Part shown: in pieces, positions 8,721 to 16,421 of the stretch | Numbering within the stretch: the first letter of the stretch is position 1 | Layout of the letters: every line of letters begins with the position of its first letter | Origin: Ruminiclostridium sp. | GTDB lineage: Bacteria; Bacillota; Clostridia; Oscillospirales; Oscillospiraceae | Assembly: GCA_022792035.1 (NCBI GenBank) | Contig: JAAWAE010000050.1 | Span: 1-54,862 of the forward strand | DNA length: 54,862 nucleotides | Direction of reading: 5' to 3' | The notes under the pieces: generated by a model | Database searches by the model: none | What the model saw: only the letters and a program-made list of their open reading frames with translations | What the model was told of the DNA's origin: nothing | Program-made: the position numbers and the translations under genes

Positions 8721-8921
8721 ATGGAACAGGCCAAAAAATACCGAAAAAAACCGGTTATCATTGAAGCCTATAAAACAGATAAGGAACTTGTGATACACAC
8801 TCTTGAAGGAAATATGGTTGCCTCAGTAGGTGATTATATCATCACAGGCGTAAATGGAGAAAAATATCCTTGTAAACCAGATATCTTTGAAAAAACTTAT
8901 GAACTGGTAGAAGAATCCTGA
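8721..8921 (+). CDS. Small PGDYG-like phage protein
   Basis: A 66-residue protein starting [17 protein letters not shown], with the [17 protein letters not shown] core seen in a small-protein family frequent in phages and prophages (PGDYG-like). ATG at 8721 with GGAGGT at 8709-8714. It is on the strand opposite to its neighbours: head-to-head with the TIR gene (40 bases apart) and tail-to-tail with the SLATT gene (25-bp overlap). Function unknown. Its position between the two suspected defence genes makes a modulator role possible, but it may equally be an ordinary phage gene that travelled along. Confidence 0.7.
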   Translation: MEQAKKYRKKPVIIEAYKTDKELVIHTLEGNMVASVGDYIITGVNGEKYPCKPDIFEKTYELVEES

Positions 8922-9445
8922 TTTGTAGATGGATTGTCGGGACGAGGAGTATTAGATGCTACCCACGTTTGAAATTCTTGTGTCAGATACTCTTCACAAG
9001 TCATAACAAGTAAATCTAATGCTCTTTCGTCTGACGCACAATCATAAAACTCACCAGATTTTGTAAAAAATCTGTGCAAGACACTTTGGAGTATTTCGCA
9101 GTTTGATCGATATTGTACCCAAAGCTCTTGAACATGACATAACGAGATGATGGCTGATATTGCTGTGATACCCGAACTAATGGCAGTAATCAAGACTTTA
9201 ACCACAAGTGGGTATGCTGAGTCTGAAAAAAGTGTGATTACTGGAATTAACGCACTTAAAATAATAGACGAAATCATTCCGCGCTTGAAGTTTGTTTGAT
9301 TTTTTGTGCTCTTTTTATTGTACCAGTCTATTTGGTCAATAACTCTATGTTCTATGTAATCTTTTGTTGGGCCATTGGGTATCAACTCCAAATAGGGGCT
9401 GAAATTCTCCCGTAAAGAGTAGTCTGCATTTTTCTTGGAGCACAT
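8897..9445 (-). CDS. SLATT/DUF4231 two-helix membrane protein
   Basis: A 182-residue membrane protein. A cytosolic helix ([17 protein letters not shown], residues 30-46) precedes two transmembrane segments (about 57-75 and 80-102), then [15 protein letters not shown] and a C-terminal helical region ending in a polar Asn/Ser tail. This is the SLATT (DUF4231) layout; SLATT proteins are predicted pore-forming effectors in nucleotide-signal conflict systems. First gene behind the consensus promoter at 9475-9502; the TIR gene follows on the same strand about 220 bases on. AT-rich and foreign in composition. Effector role for the TIR product is inferred. Confidence 0.82.
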   Translation of the reverse strand: MCSKKNADYSLRENFSPYLELIPNGPTKDYIEHRVIDQIDWYNKKSTKNQTNFKRGMISSIILSALIPVITLFSDSAYPLVVKVLITAISSGITAISAIISLCHVQELWVQYRSNCEILQSVLHRFFTKSGEFYDCASDERALDLLVMTCEEYLTQEFQTWVASNTPRPDNPSTNQDSSTSS

Positions 9446-9474
9446 AAAAACACCTACAAAAACTATTTGAGATT

Positions 9475-9502
9475 ATTATATCCTATCAACAGCATCTGTC
9501 AA
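9475..9502 (-). promoter_or_regulatory. Consensus promoter of the SLATT-TIR cassette
   Basis: On the - strand, TTGACA (9502-9497), a 16-base spacer and TATAAT (9480-9475), both hexamers perfect. It points at the SLATT ATG 30 bases on. A constitutive vegetative promoter lets the cassette be expressed in the lysogen while late genes are silent. Confidence 0.85.
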
Positions 9503-9530
9503 GAAAAAGTTAGGCCAAAAGGATCGAAAT

Positions 9531-9562
9531 GCATCGGATTAAAAAAATTCGGTGCTTTTCTT
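9531..9562 (+). terminator. Probable + strand terminator at cassette edge
   Basis: GCATCGGATT, loop of five A, AATTCGGTGC (10 bp with two wobble pairs), followed by TTTTCTT. It would stop + strand transcripts from the small gene at 8721, and also read-through late transcripts, just before the prohead protease gene. Confidence 0.6.
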
Positions 9563-9603
9563 ATGCCCGTATACAAAAACACGTTAGTTAGAAGGTGACA
9601 GAA

Positions 9604-9996
9604 ATGGCAGACTTCAAAATCCTAAAATCCGAAGAGCGCCGCTTGGTGTTCGGCTGGGCCTCCGTGTCGGTTACAACCGACGGAGTCCCTCTGATCGACC
9701 ACCAGCAGGACATCATTGACCCGGAGGACCTGGAAAGCGCGGCATACGAGTATGTCCTTAACTTCCGGGACTGCGGCGAGGAGCACATCCCGGATCTTCG
9801 GAAAAAGGCCCGCCTGGTAGAGAGTTGCGTCTTTACCGAAGAGAAGCAAGCAGCTATGGGCATCCCCGCCGGGACCCTGCCTGTGGGCTGGTGGATCGGC
9901 TTCCATGTGGACGATGACGCGGCCTGGGAGAAGATCAGGGACGGCACCTACAAGATGTTTTCCATTGAGGGGACCGGGACACGGATTCCGGTGTAG
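9604..9996 (+). CDS. XkdF-like prohead serine protease
   Basis: Processes scaffold and capsid during head maturation. The 130-residue protein fits the short XkdF-like family: VFGWASVSVTTDGVPLIDHQ, then a VLNFRDCGEEH segment, VESCVFT, and a C-terminal GTYKMFSIEGTG. ATG at 9604 preferred, with GAAGGTG at 9591-9597; an in-frame GTG at 9595 lies in that site. The next gene carries the C-terminal LVGAGAN-type part, so XkdF function may be split over two chains. Catalytic residues cannot be assigned with certainty. Confidence 0.8.
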   Translation: MADFKILKSEERRLVFGWASVSVTTDGVPLIDHQQDIIDPEDLESAAYEYVLNFRDCGEEHIPDLRKKARLVESCVFTEEKQAAMGIPAGTLPVGWWIGFHVDDDAAWEKIRDGTYKMFSIEGTGTRIPV

Positions 9997-10015
9997 TGTA
10001 AAGGAGGTGATCCCA

Positions 10016-10213
10016 ATGACCACAAAGTTAAAAGATCTGCGCCTGACCAGCGTTGATCTGGTAGGCGCGGGGGCGAACCAGGAGGCGGATATCTGTCTTT
10101 ACAAGAGCGCCTCTGGCCCTCCCGCCGGGGAACCAGAGCAGAGCGAAGCGGACCGCTACGACGAGATCGAGGAAGTGCTCAGCGACCGCTTTGACGAAAT
10201 CACAGAAGTGTAA
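10016..10213 (+). CDS. Small XkdF-associated head protein
   Basis: A 65-residue protein that begins with KLKDLRLTSVDLVGAGANQ, a motif that in other phages lies in XkdF-like proteins or right after them, then an acidic tail with repeated DEIEE/DEITE. Perfect AAAGGAGGTGA before the ATG. Probably a protease partner or scaffold fragment. It ends 2 bases before a terminator-like hairpin. Confidence 0.65.
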   Translation: MTTKLKDLRLTSVDLVGAGANQEADICLYKSASGPPAGEPEQSEADRYDEIEEVLSDRFDEITEV

Positions 10214-10215
10214 GA

Positions 10216-10238
10216 GTCACCCATTAGGGTGATTTTTT
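10216..10238 (+). terminator. Internal terminator or attenuator
   Basis: TCACCC, loop ATTA, GGGTGA followed by six T. A short, complete intrinsic terminator inside the head operon, 32 bases before the scaffold gene. It may set the protease-to-scaffold ratio or be overridden by antitermination. Confidence 0.65.
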
Positions 10239-10269
10239 ATACCTATCACAAGGAAAGGAATGGTTATCC

Positions 10270-10923
10270 ATGAGAATCGACAAGAGCAAATTCTCCCCGG
10301 AGGAACTAGCCCAATACACGGCGCTGGTTGCCAAAGCAACCGTGCCGGAGGATGAGGCTGGCACAACCGGGGACCCCGCGCCTGAAGCTACCCCGCCTGA
10401 TGATGCGGCCCAGAAGGGGGCGCAGAAGAACGAAACCCTTCCTGCCGCGGCACCGCCCAAGGATGCGCCCGCCGCTGGCGGCGATTCCGCCCCGGAAGAT
10501 ACCCAGAAGTCCGAGATTCCCCCCGCCCTGGCCGCTGCCCTGGCGCGCATGGAGCAGATGGAGAAGTCCATCGAGATGAAGGGTCTGGAAGAACTGGCGA
10601 AGAAGTACGAGCCCATGGGTGAGAAGCCCGCCGAGCTGGCCGCTACCCTCTACGGCCTGAAGAAGTCCAACACGGCCAGTTATGACGCCTACCTCAAGCT
10701 CCTGGATAAGAACCTGGAACTCTTTGAGAAGTCCGGCCTGTTCGGTGAGATCGGCAAGTCCGGGAACCGCGGTGGTGGCTCTGCGGTTGAGAAGGTCAAC
10801 GCTGTTGCTGCTGAGTTTCAGAAAGCGGACCCCACCATGAGCCATGCCGCAGCTCTGGCAAAGGCATGGGAGGCCCACCCGGAGCTGGTGCAGGAATATG
10901 ACGCCGAGTATGGCGTTCAGTGA
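10270..10923 (+). CDS. Capsid scaffold protein
   Basis: Internal scaffold for prohead assembly, inferred from position between protease and capsid and from composition. 217 residues: N-terminal MRIDKSKFSPEELAQYTALV helix, a Pro/Ala/Asp-rich disordered stretch (about 25-80), a helical coiled-coil-like middle with repeated Glu/Lys, and a C-terminal MSHAAALAKAWEAHPEL helix that probably contacts capsid. AAGGAAAGGAATGG precedes the ATG. Confidence 0.75.
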   Translation: MRIDKSKFSPEELAQYTALVAKATVPEDEAGTTGDPAPEATPPDDAAQKGAQKNETLPAAAPPKDAPAAGGDSAPEDTQKSEIPPALAAALARMEQMEKSIEMKGLEELAKKYEPMGEKPAELAATLYGLKKSNTASYDAYLKLLDKNLELFEKSGLFGEIGKSGNRGGGSAVEKVNAVAAEFQKADPTMSHAAALAKAWEAHPELVQEYDAEYGVQ

Positions 10924-10937
10924 GAAAGGAGAAGCGC

Positions 10938-11366
10938 ATGGACTATTTTGCAGAATCCATCAATGAAAGCCCCGTGCTTGCCCTGAAGGCTGGCGCAGCC
11001 CTCACCGAGGTAGGCGGTTGTGCCGTCGGCTTTGACGCAGATGGGGAAGCCGTACTGGCCAGCGCAGACACCGCTGCCATCGGCGTGGCCCTGCTGACCA
11101 ACGACGAGAGCATCCCCGCTGGCGGGGACGTGCAGGTGCAGTATAAGGACATCGGCCTTGTCAAGGCGGGCGGAGCATTCAACATTGGCGATAAACTTGC
11201 CCCGGACGCAAACGGAGCGCTGGTCAAGGACACCAGCGGCGCTTATATCGCCATCGCCCTGCAAGCGGCATCCGCCCCTGGGGCTTTGGTGCAGGCCATC
11301 GTGGAGCGCGGCACTGTCGCTGCTGCATCGACGGGCAACGTCACCCCGCCCAAGGACAATGAATAA
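10938..11366 (+). CDS. Capsid decoration protein, DUF2190-like
   Basis: A 142-residue mostly beta protein resembling the DUF2190/head-decoration family: LKAGAALTEVGGCAVGFD, IGVALLTNDESIPAGG and a GGAFNIGDKLAPDANGALV segment. Decoration proteins bind the shell after expansion and stabilise it. ATG at 10938 with GAAAGGAGAAG; the frame is open a little further upstream but without a ribosome site. Lies between scaffold and major capsid, the usual place. Confidence 0.75.
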   Translation: MDYFAESINESPVLALKAGAALTEVGGCAVGFDADGEAVLASADTAAIGVALLTNDESIPAGGDVQVQYKDIGLVKAGGAFNIGDKLAPDANGALVKDTSGAYIAIALQAASAPGALVQAIVERGTVAAASTGNVTPPKDNE

Positions 11367-11383
11367 AAAGGGAGGATAACCGT

Positions 11384-12412
11384 ATGAACAGAACCAGTCC
11401 CGGCGCCATTGCGGCTGAGATCGCAAAGGGCGCATTCAAGCCCAGTATCTACCTGACCAACCTCTCCATGGCGTACTTCCAGGACGCCAGCCGGTACGTG
11501 GCGAAGAGCATCTTTCCCATTTGCCCGGTGCAGCTCTCCAGCGCCAACTACTACGTCTTTGACAAGGCATCCCTCCTGCGGGACAACGTGGCCCGCAAGC
11601 CCCAGTTCGGCAAGGTGTCCCCCGCCCAGATGGGCCGTCTGGACCAAGCGTATAGCTGCAAGGTGGATCAGGTTATCGTCGGCATCGACCAGATCAGCGC
11701 CCTCAACTACCAGCGCACCGGCGCGCCCGGCGCTGCGGACCCCCGCCGTGCTAAGGTGAAGTTCATCGCCGAGCAGATGAACCTCCACCAGGACATCGTC
11801 TTTGCGGAAAGCTTCTTCAAGGCTGGCGTTTGGGCCAATGAGTGGACCGGCAGCACCGCTTACAACGCCACGGCCAAGACCTTCATCAAGTTCACAGACG
11901 ACAACTGCGACCCCGTGAAGCTCTTTGATGACCTGTGTACGGACATCGAGCAGAACACTGGCCGCCGGCCCAACCGCCTTGGCCTGGGCAAGGCGACCTT
12001 CAACGCCCTCAAGAACCATCCCGGCGTGGTGGAGCGGGTGAAGTACGGCGGCGCCACCGCCAACCCCGCCACCGTCAACGAGCGGGTCCTGGCGGAGCTG
12101 TTCGGTCTGGAAAAGGTGTCGGTGCTGTCCTCCATCTACAACAAAGCCGGTCTGGGCGAGACGGAGGACATGGACTTTATCTGCGACCCCAACGCCGCCA
12201 TCCTGGCCTATGCCACCAACACCCCCACCATCGACGAGCCCTCCGCCGGGTACATCTTTACCTGGGATATGCTGGGTGACGGGCAGTATATGCCCGTCCT
12301 TCAGTACCCGGGCGAGAATGGGACCCACACGGAGTTCGTCGAGGGCCTGTTTGCCGCCGATATGAAGAAAACGGCGGACGATCTGGCAATCTTCCTCAAG
12401 GACTGCGTGTAA
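11384..12412 (+). CDS. Major capsid protein
   Basis: 342 residues, the expected size for an HK97-fold shell protein of this group. Visible features: an N-terminal YLTNLSMAYFQDASRYVA segment (N-arm region), VDQVIVGIDQISALNYQR, a long helix EQMNLHQDIVFAESFFKAGV (spine-helix-like), and a late NRLGLGKATFNALKNHPGV region typical of the family's A-domain. GGGAGGATAACC precedes the ATG. No delta domain is evident since the scaffold is separate. Confidence 0.88.
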   Translation: MNRTSPGAIAAEIAKGAFKPSIYLTNLSMAYFQDASRYVAKSIFPICPVQLSSANYYVFDKASLLRDNVARKPQFGKVSPAQMGRLDQAYSCKVDQVIVGIDQISALNYQRTGAPGAADPRRAKVKFIAEQMNLHQDIVFAESFFKAGVWANEWTGSTAYNATAKTFIKFTDDNCDPVKLFDDLCTDIEQNTGRRPNRLGLGKATFNALKNHPGVVERVKYGGATANPATVNERVLAELFGLEKVSVLSSIYNKAGLGETEDMDFICDPNAAILAYATNTPTIDEPSAGYIFTWDMLGDGQYMPVLQYPGENGTHTEFVEGLFAADMKKTADDLAIFLKDCV

Positions 12413-12423
12413 AGGAGGCGACT

Positions 12424-12666
12424 ATGGCCTTTATCGCCTTAAAACCCTGTTCCTTCGGCGGGCAGTCGTTTCGGATCGGTGAACAGGTCCCCCACGAGCT
12501 GGTCCTGCCAGAGATGAAACGGCGGCTTATTTCTATGGGATTTCTCGTGGAAGTATTCCCGCCTGCCCTTGAACCGGAGAACACCCCGCCTGCGGGAGAG
12601 GACGACGCTCCGCCCGAGCCGAAGGAAAAGTCTAAGCGCCCCCGGGCAAAGGCGGAGGATGCCTGA
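12424..12666 (+). CDS. Small head protein, hypothetical
   Basis: 80 residues: a compact N-terminal part (FGGQSFRIGEQVPHELVL, about 40 residues) and a disordered Pro/Glu/Lys-rich tail ending in basic residues. AAAGGAGG before the ATG and a 1-base overlap with the next gene. Position between capsid and connector suggests a head-completion or capsid-accessory protein; the family is not one I can name. Confidence 0.6.
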   Translation: MAFIALKPCSFGGQSFRIGEQVPHELVLPEMKRRLISMGFLVEVFPPALEPENTPPAGEDDAPPEPKEKSKRPRAKAEDA

Positions 12667-13064
12667 TGGCGACCTACAGTTATAACCCGCTGAACCTGGC
12701 CCAGGAGGGTGTAGATAAGATGCGCTTTGAGCTGGGGGACACCGTAGTTGACGCAGAGGGCCTATCCAGCCCTCTGTGCGACGAAGAGTACGCCGCCATG
12801 CTGGGCCAGCACAAGGACTGGAGGCAGGCCAAGATCGCCTGCCTCCGGGCCATCGTGATGAAGCTGGCCTATGAGGCAGACACCAGCGTGGACGGGCTCT
12901 CCTACTCCCTGCGCCAGCGCTTCGACCGCTGGAAAGCCATGCTGGAGGAGGAGGAAAAGAGGGCGGTTCCCGGCGTTCCCATCGTCCACGACGGGGCGCT
13001 CCCGCCCCACGGCAGCACCCCATACTTCTACAACGATCTGCACGCCAACCCGCGCAGGTTTTAG
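12666..13064 (+). CDS. Head-tail connector (adaptor) protein
   Basis: 132-residue, mainly helical protein in the adaptor position. SPLCDEEYAAMLGQHKDWRQAKIACLRAIVMKLAYE resembles the helical core of gp6/gp15-type head-tail adaptors, which dock under the portal. The C-terminus is Pro-rich and extended. Starts at the stop of the preceding gene (ATG overlapping by one base). Confidence 0.65.
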   Translation: MATYSYNPLNLAQEGVDKMRFELGDTVVDAEGLSSPLCDEEYAAMLGQHKDWRQAKIACLRAIVMKLAYEADTSVDGLSYSLRQRFDRWKAMLEEEEKRAVPGVPIVHDGALPPHGSTPYFYNDLHANPRRF

Positions 13065-13076
13065 GAGGGATGTTTT

Positions 13077-13436
13077 ATGTTCCGGGGATTTTTACGGCCT
13101 GGTCAGGGCTTCCGCCGCTACACGGTCCTGAAGCACATCGGGGGCCTATCCGACAACGGCAGGCCCGGCCCAGAGCGGTACGAGCCGTCGGGAGAGATTT
13201 TCGGAATCATCTCCCAGGCGACTCCAAAAGAGCAGGAGCAGTGGAAGCAAGCGGGACACCCGGTCACCCACAAGGTCGTCCAGCAGGGGACCAAGGACCG
13301 GGCGGAGCCAATGGACGTGCTGGAGCTGGCCGTACAGGATCAGGTCCGGCGGTTCCTGGTTCAGGGTATCCACGACCCCGCCGAGCTGGGGCATTTCACC
13401 ACCTACTTCACAGAGGAACGGAGGGATTTACAGTGA
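13077..13436 (+). CDS. Head closure/stopper protein
   Basis: 119 residues, beta-rich, in the usual place for the stopper that closes the portal channel after packaging: after the adaptor and before the gp10-like gene. Segments such as YEPSGEIFGIISQATPKE and VTHKVVQQGTKDRAEPMD resemble small head-closure proteins. AGGAGGGATGT precedes the ATG. Overlaps the next gene by 4 bases. Confidence 0.6.
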   Translation: MFRGFLRPGQGFRRYTVLKHIGGLSDNGRPGPERYEPSGEIFGIISQATPKEQEQWKQAGHPVTHKVVQQGTKDRAEPMDVLELAVQDQVRRFLVQGIHDPAELGHFTTYFTEERRDLQ

Positions 13437-13861
13437 GCGCAAGCGCGGAATTTCGGGCGGAATTGAACGCCGCCACAAAGAGGATACAACAGCAGATGCG
13501 AAGCCGCTGCGTCCGCTCCTCCAATGAGCTGCGTAATGCGGCCATTGATGTTCTGGGCAGTGCTGGGGGCGGGCGGGTGTATGGCGTACCGGCCACCAAG
13601 CGGCGGTATGTCGCCTCCGCCCCTGGCCAGCCGCCCGCCGTGCGTACCGGGGCTTTCCGCAATAGCTGGACCCCGGCCTCGGTGGTATCTGGGAACAGCT
13701 ACGTTTCTCGCATCGAAAGCCGCCTGAACGTCAACGGCTATGTCCTGGGCGAGCTGTTGGAGAATGGAACCAGTAAAATGGCGGCGCGGCCCCACCACGA
13801 CAAAATCAAGGAACAGGCATTGCCGAACATTCAGCGGATTTACAGTGCGCCGTACACCTAA
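13433..13861 (+). CDS. HK97 gp10-like tail protein
   Basis: 142 residues, HK97 gp10/neck family. Features: an N-terminal helical AATKRIQQQMRSRCVRSS, a GRVYGVPATKRRYVASAPGQPP region, VRTGAFRNSW, and a C-terminal YVLGELLENGTSKMAARPH motif characteristic of the family. The GTG at 13433 overlaps the preceding stop and has ACGGAGGGA upstream; the frame stays open further left only as an artefact. Likely joins neck to tail tube. Confidence 0.8.
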   Translation: MSASAEFRAELNAATKRIQQQMRSRCVRSSNELRNAAIDVLGSAGGGRVYGVPATKRRYVASAPGQPPAVRTGAFRNSWTPASVVSGNSYVSRIESRLNVNGYVLGELLENGTSKMAARPHHDKIKEQALPNIQRIYSAPYT

Positions 13862-13873
13862 AGGAGGGATGGT

Positions 13874-14737
13874 ATGCTGGACAAAGCGATCCTGAGCCAT
13901 TTGCGACAAAGCGAAACCCTCAAGCAAAAGCTGACATGCTACGCTGATAGTTTGGCCATCTTCAACCAGAGCGCGCCGCCGGACACAGACGATTTCTGGA
14001 CACGGGGACCGCAATATCCCCGCATCGTGTTTACCCTGGATACCCAGGACGACGCGGCCCGGGCGGTAGGCGGGAAACTCCTAATTGACGTTCAGTGCCA
14101 GAGCGGCAAGGATATCCCGGAGGACTTTGAGGCAATCGTTCGCGAATGGGTGGACGGTTGCTTTTTCAGTGATGGCGGCAATACCATGGCTGCACAGTGG
14201 CAGGAGTCCAAATACTTCACAGAGCCTACCGATTCTGTCTGCGGCGTGACCCTCATTTTTACCTTGCTGGCGTTCCCGACGCTCACAATCAAGGACCCGG
14301 ATATCATCGAGAGGATCAACACCTGGACGGCAACCGCGTTCCCAGACCTGTTCGTCCTTGGCAAGAGCGCCCTCCCGGATACCTGGCGGCCCAGCAAAAA
14401 CCAGGCCGCGGTCTATTGGCGGGTGTCGGAGGTCAAGCCTGCCGGGTGGATTCCCGACACCCACCAGACAATCTGGCGGACCGCGACGCTGAAAGGCCAC
14501 GTTTTCGCGGCTGACATCAGCACCGCAACGGTCCTGGCGGATGAGATCATCCACCGCCTGGACAGCGCCCGGCGGTTAGTAAGACCCGGAGAGACCCAGA
14601 TCATGGTCAACCGGGCAAACAGCGTCGATGCCGGGGCGGATGCCCTCCATACAGGGCAAATCACCGTTGAGGCGACCTTCGGGCGCATCATTCCCCGGCC
14701 AGCATCCGAGCTGCTGAACAACATCCATTACACATGA
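13874..14737 (+). CDS. Tail completion/terminator protein
   Basis: 287 residues, placed between the gp10-like gene and the sheath, where tail-terminator proteins lie. No single signature motif, but the N-terminal 150 residues (PRIVFTLDTQDDAARAVGGKLLIDVQC) fit the compact terminator fold and the rest adds a second domain, making it longer than most terminators (about 140-190). May also act in tail-sheath termination. AAAGGAGGG before the ATG. Confidence 0.55.
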   Translation: MLDKAILSHLRQSETLKQKLTCYADSLAIFNQSAPPDTDDFWTRGPQYPRIVFTLDTQDDAARAVGGKLLIDVQCQSGKDIPEDFEAIVREWVDGCFFSDGGNTMAAQWQESKYFTEPTDSVCGVTLIFTLLAFPTLTIKDPDIIERINTWTATAFPDLFVLGKSALPDTWRPSKNQAAVYWRVSEVKPAGWIPDTHQTIWRTATLKGHVFAADISTATVLADEIIHRLDSARRLVRPGETQIMVNRANSVDAGADALHTGQITVEATFGRIIPRPASELLNNIHYT

Positions 14738-14751
14738 AAGGAAACAGTACT

Positions 14752-14985
14752 ATGGCGAAACATACGGAGCCTGTGACCCAGGAAACGCCCGTTGTTCCTC
14801 CCGCCCCGCCAGTGAGTAGAGCGGAACCGCTCTACTCCGCCACGCAGCTGGCGGACGGCCATCAGGAGTTTGGCACTTCCCGGGCCGTCGTCGCCAGCGC
14901 GCTGAAGCTGGCGGGCAAGGACAAGGCCACCCTGGCGGAGGCCAGGAAGCTCATTGACACATTTCGGAAGAAAGAGGTGAAGTAA
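14752..14985 (+). CDS. Small conserved protein before the sheath
   Basis: 77 residues: Pro-rich disordered N-terminus and a helical C-terminal domain (FGTSRAVVASALKLAGK, then TLAEARKLIDTFRKKEVK). This helical pattern is common in small proteins upstream of sheath genes in PBSX-like tails. ATG at 14752 is chosen because GAAAGGAAAC precedes it; the upstream ATG at 14734 overlaps that site. Function unknown. Abuts the sheath start directly. Confidence 0.6.
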   Translation: MAKHTEPVTQETPVVPPAPPVSRAEPLYSATQLADGHQEFGTSRAVVASALKLAGKDKATLAEARKLIDTFRKKEVK

Positions 14986-16407
14986 ATGGCGATTTTCTAT
15001 AAAGAAGGGGAAGAGAAAATCCGGGCGGGCGTTTATCAGCGGTATTCCAACATCGGCACAGAGCGTGCCCCCGGCGCCCAGGACGGCATTTGCGCTATCC
15101 CTATCCAGGCCAAGTGGGGGCCGCTGGGGGTAGTGGTTCATAACACTGCCGCCGGCGATCTGACCAAGAATTACGGGGCGGGCGAGTACGGCCCCGGCTA
15201 CACAGTCTCCGCAGCCAAGGCTATGTTTGACGGCGGAGCTACCACAGTCCACACTTATCGCATGGGCAGCGGCGGGCAGTGTGCCAGCCTGATGCTCAAA
15301 GCGGGAGAGACCGATGCAGTGGCCGCTACGGCGAAGTATCCCGGCACCCTCCCCTTGAGCTTATCGCTCCTGCCCAAGATCGGGGACAGCACGAAAAAGG
15401 AGGTCAGCGTCTATGCGGATGGCGCTCTTGTGGAGACGTTCAGCTTTGATGTGAGTGAGAACGACGAACCCCAAGCCCTAGCCAACGCTGGCCGGTATAG
15501 CAAGTATATCGACTTCGCTCCGGTGGCCGAGGCCATGGGCAGCATGAGCACTGTACAGGCAGCCTCCGGCGCACTTGCCGGGGGCGAGGACCCCACCGTG
15601 ACCAACGAGGACTACGCCAAAGCCTTTGAGGCCCTGGAGCCCTTCTTCTATAACTGCATCGCCCTGGACGTGGATGACGACGAAAGCCTGTCCAAGACCA
15701 CGCTGCTCCAGGAATACCTAAGCAACGCCCACCAGTTTGGCAAGCTGGCTATCGCTGTTGTAGGAGAAAAGGTCAGCGTACCCTTTGAGAACCGCCTGAA
15801 AAATGCCAAGGCGCTGAACGATGAAAAAGTCGTGTATCTCGGCTCCGGTTGGACTTCCACAGCTGGGGATATGGACGGCGTTCTGGCAATCTGCCGCACC
15901 GCCGGCCTGATCGCAGCCACCCCCGCCAATCAGGGTATCGTCCATACGGTGATTTCCGGGGCCACGGGCCTGCTGGAGGCCCTGACCTATGCCCAGTATG
16001 AGCAGGCCATCCAGAGCGGTATGCTGCTGCCCTCCCTGTCCAGCGACGGTTCTATCTGGTATGATTCCGGCATCAATACCCTGGTCAAGCCCGGAGACAA
16101 GCAGGATGACGGGTGGAAGAAAATCCGCCGGACCAAGACCCGCTTTGAGCTGTTCGACCGCATGGACCGGGCGCTGCTGCCCAAGGTGGGCCGCGTCAAC
16201 TGCGATTCGGACGGCATCGGCGATGTGATCCAAACCGGGAACCGGGTCCTGACGGCCATGTCCGACGAAGGGAAGATCCTGCCCGGCGCGAAGTTCTCCG
16301 TGGAGAAATACGCCGCCGACAGCGCATGGTTCACCATCCAGGCAGACGATATCGACAGCCTGGAGAAAATTTATCTGCACTACCAGTTCCGGTTCTCGCA
16401 GGAGTAA
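14986..16407 (+). CDS. Tail sheath protein, XkdK-like
   Basis: Contractile sheath subunit, 473 residues. Starts IFYKEGEEKIRAGVYQRYSN, the polymerising N-terminal arm; central segments include ALDVDDDESLSKTTLLQEYL and GVLAICRTAGLIAATPANQG; the C-terminus runs RTKTRFELFDRMDRALLPK to IYLHYQFRFSQE, close to XkdK-like sheaths. This is the clearest evidence that the virion is a myovirus. Ribosome site GAAAGAGGTG. Confidence 0.93.
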   Translation: MAIFYKEGEEKIRAGVYQRYSNIGTERAPGAQDGICAIPIQAKWGPLGVVVHNTAAGDLTKNYGAGEYGPGYTVSAAKAMFDGGATTVHTYRMGSGGQCASLMLKAGETDAVAATAKYPGTLPLSLSLLPKIGDSTKKEVSVYADGALVETFSFDVSENDEPQALANAGRYSKYIDFAPVAEAMGSMSTVQAASGALAGGEDPTVTNEDYAKAFEALEPFFYNCIALDVDDDESLSKTTLLQEYLSNAHQFGKLAIAVVGEKVSVPFENRLKNAKALNDEKVVYLGSGWTSTAGDMDGVLAICRTAGLIAATPANQGIVHTVISGATGLLEALTYAQYEQAIQSGMLLPSLSSDGSIWYDSGINTLVKPGDKQDDGWKKIRRTKTRFELFDRMDRALLPKVGRVNCDSDGIGDVIQTGNRVLTAMSDEGKILPGAKFSVEKYAADSAWFTIQADDIDSLEKIYLHYQFRFSQE

Positions 16408-16421
16408 AGGAGGCCTAAGAC

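Noticed and set aside
13070..13432. Upstream extension of the gp10-like gene to 13070
   Set aside because: The extension overlaps the head-closure gene in another frame; the GTG at 13433 has a good ribosome site.
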